DNA of 64,000 nucleotides, taken from Planctomycetota bacterium. Its GTDB lineage: Bacteria; Planctomycetota; Planctomycetia; Planctomycetales; Planctomycetaceae. The position numbers and the translations under genes are program-made. The notes under the pieces were generated by a model, which saw only the letters and a program-made list of their open reading frames with translations, made no database searches and was not told the origin of the DNA. The stretch is from assembly GCA_014584345.1 (NCBI GenBank), contig JACTNB010000024.1, forward strand, positions 186,001 through 250,000. Reading direction: 5' to 3'. This document shows, piece after piece, positions 36,121 to 46,748 of the stretch; the first letter of the stretch is position 1; each line of letters starts with the position of its first letter.

Positions 36121-37557
36121 ATGTATCCCGAGCACTCCCTCCTGGCTACCCGCCGACATCTGCTGCAGACCTCCGCGGTCGGCTTCGGACATCTCGCGTT
36201 TCAGTCGCTGCTGCAACAGACCGCGACCGCGGCCGATGCCACCCCGCCGGGACGCCCCGCCGATCCCCTGGCCGCCAAGCAGCCCCATTTCCCCCCCCGC
36301 GCGAAGCGGATCGTCTTTCTGTTCATGAAGGGGGGGCCCTCGCATGTCGATACCTTCGATCCCAAGCCGCTCCTGGACCGCGATCATGGCAAGCCCCTGC
36401 CCTTCGATCTGCCCCGCGTCACCTTCGCCAAGCAGGGCAACCTGCTTAAATCCCCTTGGAAATTCCGGCAGTACGGCGAAAGTGGCTTGCCAGTAAGCGA
36501 CTTGTTCCCGCACGTGTCGCGGCATATCGACGAGCTTTGCATTTTACGTTCGGTGCACGGCACCAACCCGGCACATGGCGGTGCTCTGCTGAAACTGCAT
36601 ACCGGCAGCGATCAGTTTGTGCGCCCCAGCATGGGATCCTGGGTGACTTATGGCCTGGGGACCGATAATCAGAATCTTCCGGCGTTCATCACGATCTGTC
36701 CGACTCTCGCTCATGGCGGCGTGAATAACTGGGGCGCCGCCTTTCTGCCTGCCTATTGCCAGGGGACTCCCATCGGCAACGCCAGCCTGGCTGCCAGCCA
36801 GGTGAAAGTGAAGCACATCCGCAACCCTCGGCATGACGAAACGACGCAACGCAGCCAACTCGATCTGCTGGCCGAGATGAATCGCGAACATCTCGAACAG
36901 TCGGGGGCCAGCCAGTCACTCGAAGGTCGGCTCAACTCCTTCGAACTGGCGTTCCGCATGCAGACCGCCATGCCCGAAGTGCAGGATATCTCCCGTGAAT
37001 CGGCGGAAACGTTCAAACTGTACGGCATCGATGATCCCGTCACGGAAAATTTCGGACGCCAATGCCTGATGGCCCGCCGCTTCCTCGAACAGGGGGTCCG
37101 CTTCGTGCAGGTCACCCACAGCGACAGCGAAGTGCAGTGGGACCAGCACGGCGATTTGTATCGAGGCCACACCAAGAATGCAGCCGAGGTCGACAAGCCG
37201 ATCGCCGGATTCCTGCAGGATTTGAAATCGCGCGGACTGCTCGAGGATACCCTGGTGCTCTGGGGAGGTGAGTTCGGACGCACGCCCACCGCCCAGGGAA
37301 CTGATGGCCGCGACCATAACCCCCACGGCTTTACCATGTGGCTGGCGGGCGGGGGAGTGAAAAAAGGCTTTGCGTACGGTGCCACCGACGACTACGGCTA
37401 TTACGCGGCCGAAAACAAAATGCACGTGCACGACCTGCATGCCACCCTGTTGCATCTGATGGGCATGCATCACGATCAACTCACTTACCGCTACGCGGGC
37501 CGGGACTTCCGCCTGACCGACATCGCCGGCCACGTCGCCAAGGAAATCCTGGCCTGA
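36121..37557 (+). CDS. Tat-exported DUF1501 protein
   Basis: A 478-residue protein of the alkaline-phosphatase-like DUF1501 family. The N-terminus has a twin-arginine signal (TRRHLLQTSAVGFG). The core shows KRIVFLFMKGGPSHVDTFDPK, the start of the metal-binding fold, LWGGEFGRTPTAQG, and GRDHNPHGFTMWLAGGG, with His and Asp residues placed as in sulfatases and phosphatases. It starts seven bases after the DUF1549 stop and has TGAGG upstream, so the two are made together and probably act together outside the cytoplasm. Enzyme activity has not been shown for the family to my knowledge. Planctomycete genomes carry many such pairs. Confidence 0.95.
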   Translation: MYPEHSLLATRRHLLQTSAVGFGHLAFQSLLQQTATAADATPPGRPADPLAAKQPHFPPRAKRIVFLFMKGGPSHVDTFDPKPLLDRDHGKPLPFDLPRVTFAKQGNLLKSPWKFRQYGESGLPVSDLFPHVSRHIDELCILRSVHGTNPAHGGALLKLHTGSDQFVRPSMGSWVTYGLGTDNQNLPAFITICPTLAHGGVNNWGAAFLPAYCQGTPIGNASLAASQVKVKHIRNPRHDETTQRSQLDLLAEMNREHLEQSGASQSLEGRLNSFELAFRMQTAMPEVQDISRESAETFKLYGIDDPVTENFGRQCLMARRFLEQGVRFVQVTHSDSEVQWDQHGDLYRGHTKNAAEVDKPIAGFLQDLKSRGLLEDTLVLWGGEFGRTPTAQGTDGRDHNPHGFTMWLAGGGVKKGFAYGATDDYGYYAAENKMHVHDLHATLLHLMGMHHDQLTYRYAGRDFRLTDIAGHVAKEILA

Positions 37558-37616
37558 CGGACCACCACCCCCGAATTCCACCAGCCGCGGCCGCCGCGGC
37601 GTGTCGATTTATTGGG

Positions 37617-37690
37617 TGCCACAGCTCTGTGAGCCGTGTAACTGTGGAAAAATACTTAAAAAATCGCACGGCTGATCCAGCCGTGGCACA
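37617..37690. repeat. Dispersed palindromic repeat, family B, copy 2
   Basis: Outer ends tgccac and gtggca, with inner units cagctctgtgagccgtg and gcacggctgatccagccgtg around an A-rich centre. The order and much of the sequence match copy 1 at 2426. It lies between convergent genes and could also stop transcription. Confidence 0.75.
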
Positions 37691-37715
37691 CAAAAATGCG
37701 TAAATCAACGCTCCC

Positions 37716-38582
37716 TCACGGTCGAGGTTCGCCCTGCAGGGCAGGAGATGCGTCGTTCAGGCTAAACACGAATTCGTTGCAGCCAAGCCCCTGCGTGGTT
37801 TTCCGGGAGATCAGAAACAGTCCCCGGTCCTCGTAGAACTTCTGGATCCAGTCCGGACGGGCAACCTCGAACGGATACCCGCCGATCCAGTCGATGATGT
37901 CGGTCACGACGGACATGCCCCGCCCGTCGAAGGCCGAGCGATAACGGGCCAGCGGATTTCGCAATCGTGCCAGGTCTCCCAGCAGGAAGGCCAGCAGAAA
38001 GGTCGGCACGAACAGGGCGGATGTCAACGCACGCCCGACAGGCCCACTGCAGTAGACCTTTTTGACAAGGGTCCACAAGCGGGATTTCCAGCCCTGGTCG
38101 TTGTAAATCGCAATGACCAGGCGCCCGCCGGGGGCCAGGGGAATCCGCACATTCTCCAAAGCCTCTTGCAGGGCGCCGGTGTGATGCAGCACGCCCCAAC
38201 TGTAAACCACGTCGAACCGCCCCAGCGAGGCCAGATAGTTCCGATCCAGCACCGACCCCTGCTCGACCGTCCAATCGGGATCGTCGGGGCGGAACTGCTG
38301 TTTCAAGGCCGCGGTGCAGGCGACGGAGTCGGCATCGTAATCGAACGAATGCACCCGCGCCCCCCGTTGCCGGGCCACCAGACTGAACAGTCCGCTGCCC
38401 GATCCGACATCGAGAAAGGAAATGGTGTTCTTGTTCGCAGGCCAGAACCAGTCCAGCGAGGCCTCCGCTTGCGCGAGTCGCTGGGGATTCAGGCCTGCAC
38501 GGTACCGTTGCCAGTTACGTCCGAAGCGAAACCGGGGAGCAGTTTCGACGGAGGCATCGCGAATCGGCGGGGAGGCATTCAA
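37716..38582 (-). CDS. Class I SAM-dependent methyltransferase
   Basis: A 288-residue protein. Motif I is FLDVGSGSGLFSLVA (about 56-70), followed by the acidic VHSFDYDADSV loop and DVVYSWGVLHHTGA, as in ubiquinone/menaquinone or small-molecule methyltransferases. A hydrophobic stretch (about 185-205, LFVPTFLLAFLLGDLA) is unusual and may touch the membrane. The C-terminus contains RPDWIQKFYEDRGL, seen in sugar or lipid methyltransferases of glycan loci. The start is a TTG, since no ATG or GTG lies at a suitable place before the conserved region. It begins 14 bases after the DUF1844 stop, so the two are likely co-transcribed. The substrate is unknown. Confidence 0.82.
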   Translation of the reverse strand: MNASPPIRDASVETAPRFRFGRNWQRYRAGLNPQRLAQAEASLDWFWPANKNTISFLDVGSGSGLFSLVARQRGARVHSFDYDADSVACTAALKQQFRPDDPDWTVEQGSVLDRNYLASLGRFDVVYSWGVLHHTGALQEALENVRIPLAPGGRLVIAIYNDQGWKSRLWTLVKKVYCSGPVGRALTSALFVPTFLLAFLLGDLARLRNPLARYRSAFDGRGMSVVTDIIDWIGGYPFEVARPDWIQKFYEDRGLFLISRKTTQGLGCNEFVFSLNDASPALQGEPRP

Positions 38583-38596
38583 GGTTTAACCCGTTC

Positions 38597-39019
38597 TCAA
38601 GCATTCACCTTGGACTGCTGCACGAACATCATTCGCAATTCGTGCAGGGAATCGCCCAGCAACCGGGCTTCGCCGGCGTCCAGATTCCCCCGTGTCTTCT
38701 GTTCGAGCACGGAGAGTAGATCGATGTAATGCTTGGCCAGCGGGAGTTCTGGGACGGCCTTGCCGGTCATCGGGTTGGGCAACAGGCCCAGGGCCGTCAT
38801 CGCTTGCGTGGTGAATAGGGTCACCAGCAGGGAAAAGTTCGCCGGGGGAAGCTGCGACGCATCGATCCCGGAAGACTCCGCACCGGCCGGTTTCTCGCGC
38901 GGTTCCGAGCTGCCGAACTGGGCATCCAATGCCGCATCTTCCTCCTTGACGCGCGTTTTCCAGTCCTCGTCGCCGACGATTTCGATCGGTTTCCTCTCGG
39001 GATGCTGTTCCTCGTTCAT
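38597..39019 (-). CDS. DUF1844 protein
   Basis: A 140-residue protein. The first 55 residues are charged and disordered. The C-terminal 85 residues form a DUF1844 domain (NFSLLVTLFTTQAMTALGLL, then HYIDLLSVLEQKTRGNL and LHELRMMFVQ). The domain is helical and of unknown function, found in many bacteria. ATG at 39019. It lies 113 bases downstream of gltD on the same strand and just upstream of the methyltransferase gene, so the three may share a transcript. Confidence 0.88.
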   Translation of the reverse strand: MNEEQHPERKPIEIVGDEDWKTRVKEEDAALDAQFGSSEPREKPAGAESSGIDASQLPPANFSLLVTLFTTQAMTALGLLPNPMTGKAVPELPLAKHYIDLLSVLEQKTRGNLDAGEARLLGDSLHELRMMFVQQSKVNA

Positions 39020-39132
39020 CGGTATCTCCGGAATCCAGACGCTGCGGGTGACGAAACGGGTCAGTCTGCATTCTGCGCGAATTCGAGAGCCCGGGTCAAC
39101 CGCCGGAAAAGTCGGATGTCAGCCAGGCCTGA

Positions 39133-40653
<1,521 letters not shown>

Positions 40654-40783
40654 GATGCTCTCTACGCTTCTTTTTTATCTTCAACCGCAATACGAAAACA
40701 GGCTCTGCCTACTCCCCGTCGCGAAAGCATTCCTGCTCCCGGTGGCCTGTCCAGGAACTCCCTGTCGGCCCTCTCCTCGTCAA

Positions 40784-43700
40784 TTACACCGGGGCCGTGG
40801 CTGCCGCCGAGGTCGACTTCTGCGTTAATTCCGCCAGGGCCTTTTTGTAATCGACGGGCATGACCTTCACGAACCTGCGCACGTTGGCATCCCAATCGAC
40901 CAGGATCTCCTCCGCGATGTCCGAACCGGTGTAGCGCAGATGATTCTCGATCAGTTGCTTGAGTTCCGCCGATTCCTCCGGGGTTTCGACCAGTTCGAGT
41001 TCCACCAGATCCAGATTGCAGTTCGGCAGAAAGGCCTCTTTGGGCTGATACACGTAGGCAATCCCACCCGACATCCCCGCTGCAAAATTGCGTCCCGTGG
41101 GGCCGAGAATCACCGCCTTGCCTCCCGTCATGTATTCACACCCGTGATCACCGACGCCTTCCACGACGGCGGTGGCGCCCGAGTTTCTCACGCAGAATCG
41201 CTCGGCGGCCACGCCCCGCAGGTACACCTCGCCCGAAGTTGCACCATACAGGCAGACGTTCCCCGCTACGATATTCTCGGTGGGGTCGAAGGTTGCCTCC
41301 TCGGGCGGATACACCACGATACGGCCCCCACACAGACCCTTGCCAACGTAATCGTTGGCGTCTCCCTCGATTTCCAGGGTGATGCCGTAGGTCAGCCAGG
41401 CACCCAGCGATTGTCCCGCGGAGCCTCGGCACTTGATATGAATGGTGTCGTCCGGCAACCCGTTCGGCCCCCATTTTTTCGAGACCTCATGGCTCAGGGT
41501 GGTGCCGAAGGCCCGGTCGATATTCTGAATTTCCATGTCCAGTTCGACTTTGAGGGCATCCTGAATCGCCGGCTGGCATTGCGGAATCAATGTCGTCTGA
41601 TCCAGCACGGCCTCCAGGTTATGATTCTGCACCTTCGTGCAATACGTACCGGCATCGGGATAGGGAGATTGCGCCAGTGCCAGTACCGGTGTCAGGTCCA
41701 GATGCCGGGCCTTCCAATGACTTTCGTCGCGCTTGTATTCCAGCAGGTCGCTGCGGCCGCACATTTCGTCGATCGTACGGAACCCGCAATGCGCCATGTA
41801 TTTTCGTGTATCCTCGGCCACCATGAACAGGTAATTGACGACGTGTTCGGGCAGGCCCGCAAACTTTGCCCGCAATTCCGGATCTTGCGTCGCCACGCCA
41901 ACCGGGCAGGTATTCAAATGACACTTTCGCATCATGATACAACCCAGCGTGATCAGCGGCGCGGTCGCGAAACCGAATTCCTCAGCTCCCAGCAGGCAGG
42001 CAATCGCGACATCGCGGCCAGTCTTCAACTGGCCATCCGTCTGTAGCCGGACCCGACTTCGCAGATCGTTCATGACCAGCGTCTTGTGGGTTTCCGCCAA
42101 TCCGAGTTCCCAAGGCAAGCCGGCGTGTTTGATACTCGTCAACGGGGAGGCTCCCGTTCCGCCGTTGTCGCCGGAAATCAGGATGTTGTCGGCATGCCCC
42201 TTGGCCACGCCGGCGGCAATCGTTCCCACCCCCACTTCCGAAACGAGTTTCACGCTGACGCGCGCGGACGGATTCGAATTCTTCAAGTCGAAAATCAACT
42301 GCGCCAGGTCTTCGATGGAATAAATATCGTGGTGCGGCGGAGGACTGATCAACCCGACGCCCGGCGTGGAATGCCGGGTCGCAGCGATAATCTTGTTGAC
42401 CTTCTTCCCGGGGAGTTCCCCCCCCTCGCCAGGCTTGGCCCCCTGGGAAATCTTGATCTGCAACTCGTCGGCATTGGTGAGATACCAACTCGTTACGCCG
42501 AACCGGCCCGAGGCCACCTGCTTGATGGCGGAACGCTTGGAATCCCCATTGGGCATCGGTTCGAATCGCGAATAATCCTCGCCTCCTTCACCGGTGTTGC
42601 TCTTCCCCTGCATGCGATTCATCGCGATGGCCAGGGTTTCGTGGACCTCCGCGGAGATCGAGCCGTAACTCATCGCCCCGGTGCAGAATCGCTTGACAAT
42701 TTCGCTGGCAGGCTCCACCTGGTCGATCGGAATGGCGTGCCCCGGACGAAAATCCAGCAGCCCCCGCAGATGACAGTTACGGGTCGATTCCTCGTCCGCC
42801 AGCTTCACGAAATCATCGAACGCCTTACGATCACCCGTGCGGGCCGCTTCCTGCAACTTCGAGATGGTGTAGGGATTCCAGGCATGCTTTTCACCGTTCT
42901 TGCGCCAGTGGTACAACCCGAGATTCGGCAAGACCGGCAGACGCTGTTCCTCGCGTTCGGGATAACCCATCGCGTGCTGGCGGAGATTTTCCTCGGCCAG
43001 CACATCCAGGGTAACCCCCTTGATCCGGCTGGCAGTCCCCACGAAGCAGCGTTCAATCACGTCATCGTTCAAGCCTACCGCTTCGAAGATCTGGGCTCCC
43101 TTGTAGCTTGCCAGGGTGGAGATCCCCATTTTGGCAAACACCTTCAGCATCCCCTTGGCGACCGCCTTGCGGTAACCGGGTACGATCGAATCTTCGGTCC
43201 AGTCGCCCGGGAAATCTCCATCGCGATGCGCCTTCAGCACGGCGGCAAATGCCATGTAGGGATTGATCGCATCGGCCCCGTAGCTGGTCAGCAGACAGAA
43301 GTGATGCACCTCGCGTGCTTCGCCGGTTTCCAGCACGATCCCGATGCGGGTACGCATTTCCTGCCTGACCAGGTGGTGATGCACTGCCCCGGTCGCCATC
43401 AGCGTGCTCATGGCCACGCGCGATTCGCCCATGGCCCGATCCGACAGGATCACCAGGGAATATCCCTCGTGGATGGCCTGCTCGGCTTCCTGGCAGATGC
43501 GGTCCAGGGCTTCCCGCAGGCCTGTTGCCCCCGCTTCCCGGGGATACGTGATGTCGATCACGCGGGATTTCCATCCCCGATAATCCAGATGCCGCAACGC
43601 CGAAAGTTCGCGATTCGTGAGAATCGGGTGTGGCACCAGCAACCGATGGCAATGCTGTTCCCCGGGCTCCAACAGATTCCCTTCGGGCCCGATGTAGCAC

Positions 43701-45376
43701 TCCAGCGACATGATCACTTCCTCGCGGATCGAATCGATCGCCGGATTCGTGACCTGCGCGAACAACTGCTTGAAATAATCGTACAGGATGCGGGGCTTTT
43801 CACTCAGACAGGCCAGCGCGGTATCGTCCCCCATCGAACCGACGGGATCGCGCTTCTGCTTGATCATCGGCAACAACATGAACTGCATGGTTTCCGTGGT
43901 GTAGCCGAATGCCTGCAGTTTGCGCAGGAGTTCCTCGTCGCTGTCGGCATCGCGGGGGATCTCGGCTCCCGGCAGTTCCTTCAGCGTGATCCGCTGGTTT
44001 TCCAGCCATTGCTGGTACGGTTGCCGCGAGGAAATCGATTGCTTCAGCTCCTCGTCTCCGATGATCCGCCCCTGCTCGAAATCGACCAGGAACATTTTCC
44101 CGGGTTGCAGCCGTCCCTTGGACTTCACCCGGGAAGGTTCGATATCGAGCACGCCAACTTCACTCGCCATCACGACTTTGTCATCGTGCGTTACGTAATA
44201 TCGGCTGGGGCGCAACCCGTTGCGATCCAGAACCGCCCCGATGATGTGTCCATTGGTGAACGAAATCGAGGCTGGCCCGTCCCAGGGTTCCTGCATCGCG
44301 GAGTGATATTCGTAGAAGGCCCGCTTCCCGACAGGCATGTCCCGGTGGTTTTGCCAGGCTTCGGGAATCATCATCATAATGGCCTCGGGCAACGAACGCC
44401 CGGATTGCACCAGCAGTTCCAGAACATTGTCGAACGTGCCGGAATCCGAACAGTGTGGCTCGATGACCGGAAACACTTTTTCCAGATCCTCGCCAAACAG
44501 ACCGCTTTCCATCATCCCCTGACGGGCAAAGACCCAGTTTGTATTCCCGCGCAGGGTATTGATTTCGCCGTTGTGTGCCATGTATCGGCAAGGCTGGGCG
44601 CGATCCCAGCTGGGCATCGTGTTTGTGGAGAATCGCGAGTGCACCATGGCCAGGTGTGTCGCGTAGTCGGGATCCTGCAAGTCGTTGAAGAAGGGAACCA
44701 CCTGGTGGGGCGTCATCATTCCCTTGTAAATCAGGATCTCCGAGGAAAGCGAGCAACAATAAAACAACAGGGCTTCGGGGTGTTCTTCCGCCACGCGCAG
44801 GCGATGACTGGCCTGCTTGCGGATTACGAACAGTTGCCGCTCGAACGCCGCCTGGCCCAACCCCTCCGCGGCCCCCACAAACAACATCTCCATCACGGGC
44901 ATGCACTGCCGGGCCGTGGGACCAATGTCGGCAGTGTCGGGATCGACCGGCAAGGCACGCCAGCCCAGCACGATCTGTCCCTGCCCCTCGACGATTTCAT
45001 TCACGAGGTCCTTGCAGTATTCCCGCCGCTGGGCCTCCTGGGGCAGGAAAAACACGCCAGCCGCATAACTGCCCGCGGCGGGCAGTTCCAGGCCCAGATC
45101 CGCGCGCGCCACTTTTCGCAGGAAGCCATCGGGCAGGGCCGTCAAAATACCGGCACCGTCCCCGGTGTTTTCCTCGCAGCCACAAGCGCCCCGGTGCGTC
45201 ATGTGGCGTAAAATGCGGTCCGCGTCATCCACGATCTGCCGCGAGCGTTCCCCTTTAATACTCGCAACAAAGCCCACGCCACAGTTTTCATGCTCGTACT
45301 CCGGCAAATACAACGCATGCGGGACGGGATATCCATCCTTGCGGAAGGGTGTGGAATTCGTAGTGCTCATATTCAT
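40784..45376 (-). CDS. gltB: Glutamate synthase large (alpha) subunit
   Basis: A 1530-residue protein of normal length. A propeptide of 31 residues precedes Cys32 (HENCGVGFVASIKG), which becomes the N-terminal nucleophile of the glutaminase domain after cleavage. The central and FMN-binding synthase domains follow (NTGEGGEDYSRF, KPGEGGELPGKKV, GNDGGTG-like SGDNGGTGASPLTS). Next comes the 3Fe-4S cysteine set (RKCHLNTCPVG) and finally the beta-helix GXGXG domain. It hydrolyses glutamine, channels ammonia and makes glutamate with electrons from GltD. Start at 45376; a second ATG two codons later is possible. It follows the LysR gene on the same strand. Confidence 0.97.
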   Translation of the reverse strand: MNMSTTNSTPFRKDGYPVPHALYLPEYEHENCGVGFVASIKGERSRQIVDDADRILRHMTHRGACGCEENTGDGAGILTALPDGFLRKVARADLGLELPAAGSYAAGVFFLPQEAQRREYCKDLVNEIVEGQGQIVLGWRALPVDPDTADIGPTARQCMPVMEMLFVGAAEGLGQAAFERQLFVIRKQASHRLRVAEEHPEALLFYCCSLSSEILIYKGMMTPHQVVPFFNDLQDPDYATHLAMVHSRFSTNTMPSWDRAQPCRYMAHNGEINTLRGNTNWVFARQGMMESGLFGEDLEKVFPVIEPHCSDSGTFDNVLELLVQSGRSLPEAIMMMIPEAWQNHRDMPVGKRAFYEYHSAMQEPWDGPASISFTNGHIIGAVLDRNGLRPSRYYVTHDDKVVMASEVGVLDIEPSRVKSKGRLQPGKMFLVDFEQGRIIGDEELKQSISSRQPYQQWLENQRITLKELPGAEIPRDADSDEELLRKLQAFGYTTETMQFMLLPMIKQKRDPVGSMGDDTALACLSEKPRILYDYFKQLFAQVTNPAIDSIREEVIMSLECYIGPEGNLLEPGEQHCHRLLVPHPILTNRELSALRHLDYRGWKSRVIDITYPREAGATGLREALDRICQEAEQAIHEGYSLVILSDRAMGESRVAMSTLMATGAVHHHLVRQEMRTRIGIVLETGEAREVHHFCLLTSYGADAINPYMAFAAVLKAHRDGDFPGDWTEDSIVPGYRKAVAKGMLKVFAKMGISTLASYKGAQIFEAVGLNDDVIERCFVGTASRIKGVTLDVLAEENLRQHAMGYPEREEQRLPVLPNLGLYHWRKNGEKHAWNPYTISKLQEAARTGDRKAFDDFVKLADEESTRNCHLRGLLDFRPGHAIPIDQVEPASEIVKRFCTGAMSYGSISAEVHETLAIAMNRMQGKSNTGEGGEDYSRFEPMPNGDSKRSAIKQVASGRFGVTSWYLTNADELQIKISQGAKPGEGGELPGKKVNKIIAATRHSTPGVGLISPPPHHDIYSIEDLAQLIFDLKNSNPSARVSVKLVSEVGVGTIAAGVAKGHADNILISGDNGGTGASPLTSIKHAGLPWELGLAETHKTLVMNDLRSRVRLQTDGQLKTGRDVAIACLLGAEEFGFATAPLITLGCIMMRKCHLNTCPVGVATQDPELRAKFAGLPEHVVNYLFMVAEDTRKYMAHCGFRTIDEMCGRSDLLEYKRDESHWKARHLDLTPVLALAQSPYPDAGTYCTKVQNHNLEAVLDQTTLIPQCQPAIQDALKVELDMEIQNIDRAFGTTLSHEVSKKWGPNGLPDDTIHIKCRGSAGQSLGAWLTYGITLEIEGDANDYVGKGLCGGRIVVYPPEEATFDPTENIVAGNVCLYGATSGEVYLRGVAAERFCVRNSGATAVVEGVGDHGCEYMTGGKAVILGPTGRNFAAGMSGGIAYVYQPKEAFLPNCNLDLVELELVETPEESAELKQLIENHLRYTGSDIAEEILVDWDANVRRFVKVMPVDYKKALAELTQKSTSAAATAPV

Positions 45377-45546
45377 TCAACATTCGTAACTAAGGACACA
45401 ATTCCCGAAATTCCGCGTGCGTGCCAGGCGACGACGCACCGCGAACCTTCGTCATGCGTGACAACTACAGGCTCCGCCTGCTCGTTTTGCACGGAAACCC
45501 CCTGGCGGAAATTGTCCTCCAGGTTTGTCGTGCGAGCCCATGAGAC

Positions 45547-46470
45547 TCACGTGGCCGCAACCTCTTCCACATGGGGGTCGGTCATGATGCACGGATAATT
45601 TTTCAAGGCCTCCAGAAATTTCAGGGCCGGCCGGGTTAGCTCGCGCCCCTTGCGGTGGATGATCCCCAGAGGACGCGTCCAATGGACCCCTACGATCTCC
45701 AACGCATTCAATCGACCTGTCAGGCATTCATCCACTACGGTGGGGTGTGGCAGCAGGGCAACACCCGAACCCGATTCCACATCGCGCTTGACGTACTCCA
45801 CGTTGTCAAACGAATGGATCGTGTCGACCGTGGCCCCCAACTCGCGAAACCACTTATCGATCGCCCGGCGGATGTACAGGTTCGGGCTGAAACCCACAAA
45901 TCGTACTCCATTCAACTCCGCGGGCTCGATTGACTGCCGCTGATACCACGGATGATTGCGACCCACCACCAGAACCATCGGTTGGTCCTGCCAGTGGATA
46001 CAGGTGAACTCTCCTCGCGATTTCGGAAACGATACCAGGCCCAATTCATCCTGTTCTTGTCCCACCCGGCGGTAGACTTCGTCGGGGTGAGCGTAATCTA
46101 TGGTTACATCCACTTCGGGGTAATCCGCACGGAAACGATCGATCAATTCATTAATCTGCATCAGCCCCACGGAATAAATGGCCGCCACCCGCACCCGCCC
46201 CATCACCTTGTTATCCATCCCGCGGACCTTTTCCTCGACCCCGCGGAACGAAGCCAGTAGATCGCGGCACCCATTAAAATAGACAATTCCCGCCTGTGTC
46301 AGCTCGAAGGGACGCTTCGAACGATCGATCAGTTGAGTCCCAACACGCCTTTCCAGTTGTTGAATGGCCTGGCTGACTGCCGATTGAGAGACACGCAAAT
46401 TCTCGGCCGCACGAGAAAAGCTCCGCAGCTCCACCGCGCCACAAAACATCTCTACATTGCGAAGGTGCAT
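45547..46470 (-). CDS. LysR-family transcriptional regulator (possible gltBD regulator)
   Basis: A 307-residue regulator. The N-terminal winged helix-turn-helix (1-60) reads MHLRNVEMFCGAVELRSFSR then QSAVSQAIQQLERRVGTQL. The C-terminal substrate-binding domain (about 90-295) has the two-lobed periplasmic-protein-like fold (VRVAAIYSVGLMQINELIDR, ESGSGVALLPHPTVVDE). It lies 170 bases upstream of gltB in the same direction. In Bacillus subtilis the LysR protein GltC controls the glutamate synthase genes, so a similar role is plausible, but there the genes are divergent. Related CysB/CbbR types cannot be excluded. ATG at 46470; no clear ribosome site. Confidence 0.88.
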   Translation of the reverse strand: MHLRNVEMFCGAVELRSFSRAAENLRVSQSAVSQAIQQLERRVGTQLIDRSKRPFELTQAGIVYFNGCRDLLASFRGVEEKVRGMDNKVMGRVRVAAIYSVGLMQINELIDRFRADYPEVDVTIDYAHPDEVYRRVGQEQDELGLVSFPKSRGEFTCIHWQDQPMVLVVGRNHPWYQRQSIEPAELNGVRFVGFSPNLYIRRAIDKWFRELGATVDTIHSFDNVEYVKRDVESGSGVALLPHPTVVDECLTGRLNALEIVGVHWTRPLGIIHRKGRELTRPALKFLEALKNYPCIMTDPHVEEVAAT

Positions 46471-46748
46471 GGTGTGAGGTTGGTCCCTGGGCCGTATCAG
46501 TTATTCTTATATCGAGACGATTTTATTATCAACGAAAGTGTTGCTGCCGATTATCCATTCCTGCTACGGATTGTCAAGTGGCGAATCGCAAGGCCTCGAA
46601 AATCTTGCTGACGCTGGCGGACCCCATCGCCTTGTCCCGATTCCCTCCTCGCCAATCCGCCAGGGTTTCCACAAAAATAGGGGGACACACCCTCCTTTCG
46701 GCATGCCTCTGCTTGCGTATCCCCACGCTCCACGGTATCGTGTTTTTT

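Noticed and set aside
42086..45211. 1041-codon open frame opposite gltB
   Set aside because: Fully inside a conserved gene on the other strand; composition is that of an antisense shadow.
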